In this document: positions 26,601 to 34,115 of the stretch, piece by piece | How the letters are laid out: every line of letters starts with the position of its first letter | How positions within the stretch are numbered: position 1 is the first letter of the stretch | NCBI GenBank assembly: GCA_036504215.1 | Contig: DASXVO010000005.1 | Location: 102,486 to 166,485 of the forward strand | Length of the DNA stretch: 64,000 nucleotides | Source: Vicinamibacterales bacterium | GTDB taxonomy: Bacteria > Acidobacteriota > Vicinamibacteria > Vicinamibacterales > Fen-181 | Direction: 5' to 3' | The notes under the pieces: generated by a model | What the model was told of the DNA's origin: nothing | What the model saw: the letters and a program-made list of their open reading frames with translations, nothing else | Database searches by the model: none | Program-made: the position numbers and the translations under genes

Positions 26601-29600
26601 ATGAATAACGTATCAAGAATGATGCTGTGCCTGGCAGCCACCTTCATGGTGGTCATCGCCGGCGCCCAGCCTGGCTACGGCCAGAACGTCACGACCGGCA
26701 CGATGGCCGGCGTCGTCATGGACGCGCAGAAAGGCGTCCTGCCCGGCGCCACCGTGGTCGCCATCCACACGCCGACCGGCACGACCTACGAAGCAGTCAC
26801 CGCGAATGACGGCCACTTCTCGTTCATCAACATCAGGGTCGGCGGACCGTACACCGTGTCGGTCGTCATGCCGGGATTCAGGAAGCAGGAACAGACGGCC
26901 ATCATGGTCGGCCTTGGCGAGGAGCGCAAGGTTGACTTCACGCTCGGGCTCGAATCCGTGCAGGAGACGGTCAACGTCGTCGCCGAAGCGCTCGTGATCG
27001 ACCCGGCGCGCGCCGGCACGGCCGCGAACGTCTCGGCAGAAGCGATCCAGAACCTGCCCACGGTGAACCGCAGCATGTACGACTATGCGCGCACCTCCCC
27101 GCACTTCGTGATCAATCCCGTGGGGACCGACGCGTCGTCGATCTCGGTGGCAGGCCGCAACGACCGCTACAACAACATCCAGATTGATGGCGCCGTCAAT
27201 AACGACGTCTTCGGTCTGTCGAGCAGCGGCACGCCGGGCGGAACGACCAGCACCGAGCCGATCAGCCTCGACGCCATCCAGGAACTGCAGTTGGTCGTTT
27301 CGGCGTATGACGTGCGCCAGGGCGGCTTCTCCGGTGGCAGCGTGAACGCGATCACCAAGAGCGGCACGAACAACATCAAGGGCACCGTCTACTACTTCGG
27401 CCGCAACCAGAACCTGGTGGGAGTCGGCCCGAACGACAGGAAGTTCGGGACGTTCAGCAACAAGACCTTCGGCGCGAGCGTCGGCGGCCCGATCGCGAAG
27501 AGCAAGCTCTTCTACTTCGCGAACTTCGAGCTCGGCCGCAAGAGCACACCGGCCGGTGCGTCGATTGCCGGCTCGGGCGTGAACTTCGGCCGCACCGCCG
27601 AGGTCGACCGGTTCCTGAGCATCCTCACCAACAAGTACGGCTACAACCCGGGCAACAAGGACGAGTTCACCCGCACCACGAACAACAACAAGGTGTTCAT
27701 CCGCGGCGACATGAACATCTCGTCGAAGCACCAACTGACGGTCCGGAACAACTACGTCCAGGGGCTGAACGACATCGGGTCGCCCAACATCAGTTCCTAC
27801 ATCTTCCCGGATTCGTTCTACCGGATGAACAGCAAGACGAACTCGAGCGTCGGCCAGTTGAACAGCAACTTCGGGACGATCTTCAACGAGTTCCGCGTGG
27901 CGTACACGCGGGTTCGCGACTTCCGCGACAATCCGAACGCGCCCAAGCCGTTCCCGACGGTGAAGGCCACCCTGTCGGACAACAGCAGCGTGACCGCCGG
28001 CACCGAGCAGTATTCGGCGGCCAACCAGCTCGATCAGGACATCACGGAACTGACCGACGACGTGACGATCGTGAAGGGCAAGCACACCTTCACGGTGGGC
28101 TCGCACAACGAGTTCTACAAGTTCCGCAACCTGTATCTGGGGAACAACTACGGCTACTACCAGTTCAGCAGCCTGAACAACCTCGAGGCGGGGCTCGCCC
28201 AGAGCTTCGATCTGTCCTACGGCACGTTCGACCCGGCGTTCGCGGCGCGCTTCGGCATCCGCCAGTTCGGGTTCTACGCCGGCGACCAGTTCCGCGTCCG
28301 CAACAACTTCTCGCTGTCCTACGGCATCCGGTTCGACACGCCGTCGTTCCCGGACCACCCGACCAACAACCCGGCCTCCGAGCAGTACTTCGGATACAGG
28401 ACCGACACCGTGCCCGTGGATCGGATCTGGTCGCCCCGCGTCGGCTTCAACTGGCAGGTCAGCCAGACGCGTCGCGAACAGGTACGCGGCGGGATCGGCA
28501 TCTTCTCCGGCCGCACGCCGTACGTCTGGCTGTCGAACCAGTACGGCAACACCGGCATCGAGGTCACCCGTCCGCGCGTCTCTTTCAGCACCAGCAACAA
28601 GATCGCCTTCGTGGCGGACGCGCTGAACCAGCCGAAGAACGTCGGCGGCGCGCAGACCAATGAGATCGACATGGTCGATCCGAACTACAAGTACCCGAGA
28701 CTGTTCCGCGGCAACATCGCCTACGATCGCGAACTGGGCTTCGGCGGCCTGGTGGGCACAGCCGAGTTCATCTATTCGCGGAACGTGCAGGACATCAAGT
28801 ACCAGAACCTGAACTTCGTGAACAGCGGCACGACCCGGCCGGACGGCCGCATGGTGATGAAGCGCAACATCTCGACGCTGAGCGACGCGATCTTCCTCAC
28901 CAACTCGGACCAGGGCAGCACGTGGAGCCTCGCGTTCAAGGTGGACAAGCCCTGGAAGAACAACTGGATGGCGTCGGCGTCGTACCTCTACAACCGCGCA
29001 GATTCGATCATGGACGGCACGTCGAGCCAGGCAGCCTCCAACTGGGGCTACAACCTGGTCGCCGGCAACCCGAACGACCCGCCACTCAGGACCTCCAACT
29101 TCGACGTCAGGCACCGGATCAACTTGAGCCTGTCATACCAGCTCAAGATTCCGCATGTTCCGACGACGCTGTCGATGTTCTACAACGGGCAGTCCGGCCG
29201 GCCGTACGCCATGATCTTCTACTACGACGTCAACGGCGACGGCCGCACGTCCAACGACCTGATGTACATCCCGAACAACGTCAGCGAGGTCGTCGTCACC
29301 AAGGGCACGGCCGACCAACTGGCGTCGTTCCTCGCCGCCGACCCGTGCGTCAACACCTACGCGGGCTCGATCATGCCGCGTAACGGCTGCCGCCAGCCGT
29401 GGACGAACCAGGTGGACTTCAAGGTCTCCGCAAAGGTCCCGCTCGGCAAGCGGAGCGTCGAGCTCGACCTGTCGGTCATCAACTTCCTCAACATGTTCAA
29501 CAAGGATTGGGGAAAGGTCCAGTACCGCAGCAACAACCAGAATTCCGACATCAGCTACGGCGGCATCGACGCCGCGACGGGCAAGATGATCTACAACGTC

Positions 29601-29699
29601 AGCTACCTGAACCCGACGAGCGGATCGTGGGCGCAGTGGTACACCGATGACTTCCGGTCGCGGTGGCAGGCCCAGTTCGGGGCGCGGTTCCGGTTCTAG
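26601..29699 (+). CDS. TonB-dependent receptor, Oar-type, with carboxypeptidase-regulatory-like domain (copy 2)
   Basis: A 1032-residue outer-membrane receptor. The signal peptide ends near GAQPGYGQ. A CarboxypepD_reg-like domain follows (residues about 32-120: GTMAGVVMDAQKGVLPGATV ... GHFSFINIRVGGPYTVSVV). The plug has SISVAGRNDRYNNIQIDGAVNN and EPISLDAIQELQLVVSAYDVR. The barrel ends in QAQFGARFRF, with a terminal Phe. It has its own promoter and a downstream terminator. The next two genes encode lipoprotein-type sulfatase-like/TPR proteins in the same direction, repeating the pairing seen at 15.7-21.6 kb. Ligand unknown. Confidence 0.93.
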   Translation: MNNVSRMMLCLAATFMVVIAGAQPGYGQNVTTGTMAGVVMDAQKGVLPGATVVAIHTPTGTTYEAVTANDGHFSFINIRVGGPYTVSVVMPGFRKQEQTAIMVGLGEERKVDFTLGLESVQETVNVVAEALVIDPARAGTAANVSAEAIQNLPTVNRSMYDYARTSPHFVINPVGTDASSISVAGRNDRYNNIQIDGAVNNDVFGLSSSGTPGGTTSTEPISLDAIQELQLVVSAYDVRQGGFSGGSVNAITKSGTNNIKGTVYYFGRNQNLVGVGPNDRKFGTFSNKTFGASVGGPIAKSKLFYFANFELGRKSTPAGASIAGSGVNFGRTAEVDRFLSILTNKYGYNPGNKDEFTRTTNNNKVFIRGDMNISSKHQLTVRNNYVQGLNDIGSPNISSYIFPDSFYRMNSKTNSSVGQLNSNFGTIFNEFRVAYTRVRDFRDNPNAPKPFPTVKATLSDNSSVTAGTEQYSAANQLDQDITELTDDVTIVKGKHTFTVGSHNEFYKFRNLYLGNNYGYYQFSSLNNLEAGLAQSFDLSYGTFDPAFAARFGIRQFGFYAGDQFRVRNNFSLSYGIRFDTPSFPDHPTNNPASEQYFGYRTDTVPVDRIWSPRVGFNWQVSQTRREQVRGGIGIFSGRTPYVWLSNQYGNTGIEVTRPRVSFSTSNKIAFVADALNQPKNVGGAQTNEIDMVDPNYKYPRLFRGNIAYDRELGFGGLVGTAEFIYSRNVQDIKYQNLNFVNSGTTRPDGRMVMKRNISTLSDAIFLTNSDQGSTWSLAFKVDKPWKNNWMASASYLYNRADSIMDGTSSQAASNWGYNLVAGNPNDPPLRTSNFDVRHRINLSLSYQLKIPHVPTTLSMFYNGQSGRPYAMIFYYDVNGDGRTSNDLMYIPNNVSEVVVTKGTADQLASFLAADPCVNTYAGSIMPRNGCRQPWTNQVDFKVSAKVPLGKRSVELDLSVINFLNMFNKDWGKVQYRSNNQNSDISYGGIDAATGKMIYNVSYLNPTSGSWAQWYTDDFRSRWQAQFGARFRF

Positions 29700-29700
29700 G

Positions 29701-29735
29701 GCAGGAGTCGGGATTCAGGAGTCAGGGATTCCGAG
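29701..29735. repeat. Degenerate heptamer repeat (CAGGAGT/CGGGATT units)
   Basis: caggagt, cgggatt, caggagt and cagggat run with a 7-bp period directly after the receptor stop codon. They belong to the heptamer theme seen elsewhere in the window. Confidence 0.55.
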
Positions 29736-29741
29736 GGCATT

Positions 29742-29780
29742 CGAGGGTGGCGGGCGCGGCTCGCCACCCTCGTTCCTTGT
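29742..29780 (+). terminator. Intrinsic terminator after TonB receptor 2
   Basis: A perfect 11-bp stem cgagggtggcg/cgccaccctcg with a 9-nt loop is followed by ttccttgt. It lies 43 bp after the receptor stop. Confidence 0.65.
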
Positions 29781-29842
29781 ACGGCCGACGCCCCTCCGTC
29801 TTCCCGCCTGCTGCCGCCGCCCGTCGGCACGGGAGATCGCAG

Positions 29843-29848
29843 TAAGAT
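29843..29848 (+). promoter_or_regulatory. -10 hexamer TAAGAT, 6 nt before GTG 29855 (leaderless start)
   Basis: TAAGAT-gtcgtg-GTG. The spacing favours the second of two adjacent GTG codons as the start. Confidence 0.45.
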
Positions 29849-29854
29849 GTCGTG

Positions 29855-31954
29855 GTGCTGACGTGGACGCCACGACTCGTCTCGGTCATCCTTGCCGTGC
29901 TCCTGCTCGCGACGACGGCGTGCCGGTCGAGCGCCCCGACGCCGCCCGTGCCCGCCACGCAGCCGAGCGTGCTGTTGATCACCATCGACACGCTGCGCGC
30001 CGACCGCCTCGGCGTCGGCCTCACACCAACGCTCGACGCGCTCGCCCGTGAGAGCGTCGTCTTCTCGCGGGCGCGCTCGGCGGTGCCACTCACGCTGCCG
30101 TCTCACGCGACGATCCTGAGCGGTCTCCTCCCGCCGCACCACGGACTGCGCGAGAACGGCCTCTACCGGTTCGACCGCAGCCGCCCGACGATGGCCTCGG
30201 TCTTGAAGGCGCGCGGGTACCGGACGGGCGCCGTGGTTGGCGCCTTCGTTCTCGATCGACAGTTCGGTCTCGACGCCGGATTCGACGTGTACGACGACCG
30301 CATTCCACGCGATCCGAATGCGACGACATCGAGACTCGAAGCCGAGCGACCTGCTCGCGTCGTCACCGACGCCGCGCTGGCCGTGCTCGACACGCATCTG
30401 ATCGCCGCGCCGACCGCGGCAGGCCTCTCACCATCGGCGTCGCCGTTCTTTCTCTGGGTGCACTACTACGACCCGCACTCGCCGTACGAGCCGCCGCCCG
30501 AGTACCTGGCGCGGGCCCGGGGCAACCCCTACAACGGCGAGATCGCCTACGTCGACGCAGAGATCACTCGCCTCTTCGACGGGCTCGGTCAGCGCCGCGT
30601 CTTCGATCAGCTCGTCATCGTCGTCGCCGGCGACCACGGCGAGAGCCTGGGCGAGCATGGCGAGCGGACGCACGGCATGCTGCTCTACGAGTCCGCCGTT
30701 CGCGTGCCGCTCATCATCCGCGCACCCGGACGGCTGAAGCCGGCCGTGAGGCCAGACCCGGCGAGCCTTGCCGATGTCGCACCGACCGTGCTGGCGCTTG
30801 TCGGCGGGCCCGCGCCGACCTCCGACGGCTCGAATCTCGCCCGTACGGTGTCGGGGGACCGGGAACTCTACGCCGAGACCAACTACCCCCGAGCGGCCGG
30901 CTGGAGCCCCCTCCAGTCGCTCGTCGCGGGTCAGTGGAAGCTGATCCACTCGACCTCGCCGGAACTGTACGATCTCGATCGGGATCCGAACGAGACGCGC
31001 AGCATGGCGACCGAACGCTCCGCGCTGGCGGCCGCGATGGACGCGCGCGTCAGGGAACTGGCGACGACGGCAAGCGCCGCGAGACCCGTGCCGACCAACG
31101 AGGTCCGCGAACGCCTCCGCGCGCTCGGGTACGTCGCCGCATCGCCAACGGTCACGGAGCAGGCGGGGACCAATCCCGCGCGCGAAGTCGCAGCGTGGGG
31201 TGAGTTCGAGGACGCGCTGTCGGACATCACTGCCGGTCGCGCGGCTCTCGCTCTGCCCCGCCTGAAGATGCTGGCGACGAGGTATCCCGCCGCGCAGGTC
31301 TTCTCGACGACGTATGCCCAGGCGCAGATGGCGGCGGGCCGCCCGTCGGAGGCGTTGGTCACGTACCGCGCGTCGGTGGCCCGCTGGCCAGGGGACGCGG
31401 TCCTGTTGCACGATCTCGCGGTTGCGGCGCAGGCCGCGCGCCAGCCTGCCGAGGCGCTCCGCGCGGAGCGGGCGGCGCTGGTCGTCGATCCGAACTATCC
31501 CACCGCACACAACGGCGTCGGCCTCCTGCTCGCGGACGGAGGCCGCGCCGCAGATGCGGCGGCCGCATTCGAGAAGGCGGCCACGCTCGAACCGAGCAAT
31601 CCGTCGTTTTGGACGAACCTCGGCAACGCGCGCCGCGAACTTCGCGATCAGACGGGCGCAACGGCCGCCTATCAACGTGCGTTGGCGGTCGATCCCGCCT
31701 GGCCCGACGCCGCCAACGGCATGGGCGTGACCCTCGTCCAGGCCGGACGCGCTGTTGAGGCGGTCGGCTGGTTCGAGAAGGCGTTGACGCGGGCTCCCGA
31801 CTTCTACGAGGCGCGCCTGAACCTCGGGATCGCGTGCCAGCAGGCCGGCCAGATCGAACCAGCCCGGCGGGCGTATCGTGCCGTGCTCGCTGCCCCGGCG
31901 AGGTACCGACAGCAACGGGACGCGGCAGCCAGGTTGCTGGAGATGGTGAAATGA
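29855..31954 (+). CDS. Sulfatase-like hydrolase with TPR tail, probable lipoprotein (copy 2)
   Basis: About 699 residues. The N-terminus (RLVSVILAVLLLATTAC) ends in a lipoprotein-like Cys23, although the lipobox is not canonical. The hydrolase domain shows LLITIDTLRADRLG (metal), TLPSHATILSGLLPPHHG with Thr80 at the nucleophile position and His84 where sulfatases have Arg, and VVAGDHGESLGEHGERTHG. TPR units follow from about residue 440 (VFSTTYAQAQMAAGRPSEAL, AHNGVGLLLADGGRAADAAA, FWTNLGNARRELRDQTGATA). The start is placed at GTG 29855 because of the -10 six bases upstream. Its TGA overlaps the ATG of the next, paralogous gene (ATGA). Confidence 0.88.
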   Translation: MLTWTPRLVSVILAVLLLATTACRSSAPTPPVPATQPSVLLITIDTLRADRLGVGLTPTLDALARESVVFSRARSAVPLTLPSHATILSGLLPPHHGLRENGLYRFDRSRPTMASVLKARGYRTGAVVGAFVLDRQFGLDAGFDVYDDRIPRDPNATTSRLEAERPARVVTDAALAVLDTHLIAAPTAAGLSPSASPFFLWVHYYDPHSPYEPPPEYLARARGNPYNGEIAYVDAEITRLFDGLGQRRVFDQLVIVVAGDHGESLGEHGERTHGMLLYESAVRVPLIIRAPGRLKPAVRPDPASLADVAPTVLALVGGPAPTSDGSNLARTVSGDRELYAETNYPRAAGWSPLQSLVAGQWKLIHSTSPELYDLDRDPNETRSMATERSALAAAMDARVRELATTASAARPVPTNEVRERLRALGYVAASPTVTEQAGTNPAREVAAWGEFEDALSDITAGRAALALPRLKMLATRYPAAQVFSTTYAQAQMAAGRPSEALVTYRASVARWPGDAVLLHDLAVAAQAARQPAEALRAERAALVVDPNYPTAHNGVGLLLADGGRAADAAAAFEKAATLEPSNPSFWTNLGNARRELRDQTGATAAYQRALAVDPAWPDAANGMGVTLVQAGRAVEAVGWFEKALTRAPDFYEARLNLGIACQQAGQIEPARRAYRAVLAAPARYRQQRDAAARLLEMVK

Positions 31955-33879
31955 CCACGTCTCCCGTGCCGAGGCGGTCGAGCATCGGCGGGAACAGGAC
32001 TTCGGGCCCGCTCGCTCTCCTGCTCCTCGTTCCCTTTCTCGCCGCCTGCTCCCCGCCGGCGAACTCTCCCGCCCCGCGGCCCGCGGCGGCGCGCAACCTC
32101 GTGCTCGTCACCATCGACACAATGCGTGCGGATCATGTCGGCGCGTACGGCTACACCGCGGCACGCACCCCGAGCCTCGACCGTCTCGCGAATGAGGGCA
32201 CGCGCTTCGATCGCGCCTTCGCAACCGCACCCATCACCCTCACCTCACACGCCAGCCTGCTGACTGGCCGCTATCCTCCCGGACATGGTGCCCGGGACAA
32301 CGGCACACCGATGCGCGGCAACGTGCCCACGCTGGGCACCGTTCTGCACGATCGCGGCTTTGCGACGGCGGCGTTCGTCGCCGCGTTCCCGCTCGATCGT
32401 CGCTTCGGCCTCACCCGAGGCTTCGACGTGTACAGCGATCGGATGCCGCGATCATCCGATGGCCGTCTCCAGAACGAGCGACCGGGCCGACAGGTAGTGG
32501 ACGAAGCCATCGCATGGATGAACGGTCGTGACGCCCGGTTCTTCGTCTGGGTACACCTGTTCGAGCCGCACGCACCCTACGGCGATCCGGTCCGCGATGC
32601 CGGCAGGCCAGCCGTCGCGCGGTACGACGACGAGATCGCGACCGCAGACCGCGAGACGGGCCGCCTGATCGATGCCCTTGGCTCCCGACTCCGGGACACG
32701 CTCGTCGTCGTGGCCAGCGATCACGGCGAGGCGTTCGGCGAGCACGGCGAGATCGGCCACAGCCTGTTCGTCTATGACACGACCTTGCGAGTGGCCCTGC
32801 TGTTCCGCGGCCCCGGCGTGCCGGCCGGCCGGACCGCGGCCGCACCCGTCAGCCTCGTCGATGTCGTGCCCACCGTGATGGGACTGCTCGGCCTTTCCCG
32901 GCTGGACGCCGACGGAATCGATCTCCGGCCCGTGATCGACGGCGCCCCAGGCCCGGCCCGGGAACTCTACGCGGAATCGTTCGCGCCGCTGGTGGACTTC
33001 GGCTGGAGCCCGCTCAGAACCGTCCGGCAAGGACGCTGGAAGGCCATCGCAGCACCGCGCCCGGAACTGTTCGACGTCGAGCGGGATCCGGACGAGCGCG
33101 ACGACCTGGCCGTGCAATCCACCGATGCGACGAAGGCGGCGCTCGCTGGCCTGTTGTCACGTGCCGACCGGTATTCGGGCTCCGATTTGCCGGCGGCCGA
33201 CCGCCCGGCAGCCGGCGGTAGCGGGCAATCTACTGACGACGCCCGGTCGCGACTGAGCGCGCTTGGCTACGTGCAGGGAGGGCGAGCAACCGTGCGCGGC
33301 AGGCCGGATCCGAAGGACCGGCGTGGCCTCGCGGCGCGCATCGCGCAGGTGACGTCGGGAGAAATCACGGGCGACGCCCTGGTCGTGTCGCTGCGGTCGA
33401 TCCTGCGGGAAGACCCGGGCAACGGGCAGATGCACCTGCGCCTTGGCGATGCGCTCATCGGACGTGGCTCGATCCCGGAAGCGGAGGCTCAGTTCGCGGC
33501 CGCCCTCTCGGCGGAGGTCCCGGGCGCCGACCCGTACATCGGGCTGGCATTCTGTCAGGCGAAGCACGGAGCACTCGACGCCGCCCTCCGCACGCTGCGC
33601 ACCGCCGACAGGATCGATCCCGCGAACCCGGTCGTGCTGGCGAACATCGGCGTTCTCGAAGCCCGACGTGGACAGCAACGAACGGCCGCCGCAGCTTTGC
33701 GCCAGGCTCTCGAACTCGACCCCGACCTCCACGAGGCCCGTTTCAACCTCGCCTTGGCGCTCGCCCGGGCAGGTCAGCGGGCCGGGGCCGCACACGAGGC
33801 CCAGGAACTGCTTCGGCGCCTCCCGCTCGGTGCCCCGCAGCGTCCCGAAGTGGAACGACTGCTGGCGGCGCTTCGTTGA
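31951..33879 (+). CDS. Sulfatase-like hydrolase with TPR tail, lipoprotein (copy 3)
   Basis: A 642-residue lipoprotein. The signal peptide ends in a perfect lipobox LAAC (Cys33). The alkaline-phosphatase-superfamily domain has VTIDTMRADHVGAYGY, then TLTSHASLLTGRYPPGHG, with Thr96 at the nucleophile position and His100 in place of Arg. The metal motif SDHGEAFGEHGEIGHS is present. The C-terminal third has TPR units (MHLRLGDALIGRGSIPEAEA, VVLANIGVLEARRGQQRTAA). It is translationally coupled to copy 2 by ATGA overlap, and the next gene is TonB receptor 3. The catalytic core is as complete as in copies 1 and 2, but it is not of the formylglycine type. Confidence 0.88.
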   Translation: MTTSPVPRRSSIGGNRTSGPLALLLLVPFLAACSPPANSPAPRPAAARNLVLVTIDTMRADHVGAYGYTAARTPSLDRLANEGTRFDRAFATAPITLTSHASLLTGRYPPGHGARDNGTPMRGNVPTLGTVLHDRGFATAAFVAAFPLDRRFGLTRGFDVYSDRMPRSSDGRLQNERPGRQVVDEAIAWMNGRDARFFVWVHLFEPHAPYGDPVRDAGRPAVARYDDEIATADRETGRLIDALGSRLRDTLVVVASDHGEAFGEHGEIGHSLFVYDTTLRVALLFRGPGVPAGRTAAAPVSLVDVVPTVMGLLGLSRLDADGIDLRPVIDGAPGPARELYAESFAPLVDFGWSPLRTVRQGRWKAIAAPRPELFDVERDPDERDDLAVQSTDATKAALAGLLSRADRYSGSDLPAADRPAAGGSGQSTDDARSRLSALGYVQGGRATVRGRPDPKDRRGLAARIAQVTSGEITGDALVVSLRSILREDPGNGQMHLRLGDALIGRGSIPEAEAQFAAALSAEVPGADPYIGLAFCQAKHGALDAALRTLRTADRIDPANPVVLANIGVLEARRGQQRTAAAALRQALELDPDLHEARFNLALALARAGQRAGAAHEAQELLRRLPLGAPQRPEVERLLAALR

Positions 33880-34115
33880 GGGTCCACAAGTCGGGGCACC
33901 GATCCAACCGTCTGGATGAATCCGGCCAAGATTTTGGAGTTCAAACCAGGACTCGCGCACTCCACAGTAGAATCATCCAGTCCTGTCAACGACTTAGCGC
34001 CGTACCCCACAGCTGAGCCAATGGCCTGCGGCTTGCGTTGTCGAAGTGCAGGTTTCCCTCGAGCCATTGTTGTATCCACCGACCGTCGGCGTATCCGGAA
34101 CGAGGAGGGTTAGGC

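Noticed and set aside
26613..29114. 833-codon minus-strand frame opposite TonB receptor 2
   Set aside because: Shadow frame created by codon bias. The receptor on the plus strand has a signal peptide, a regulatory domain and a terminal Phe.
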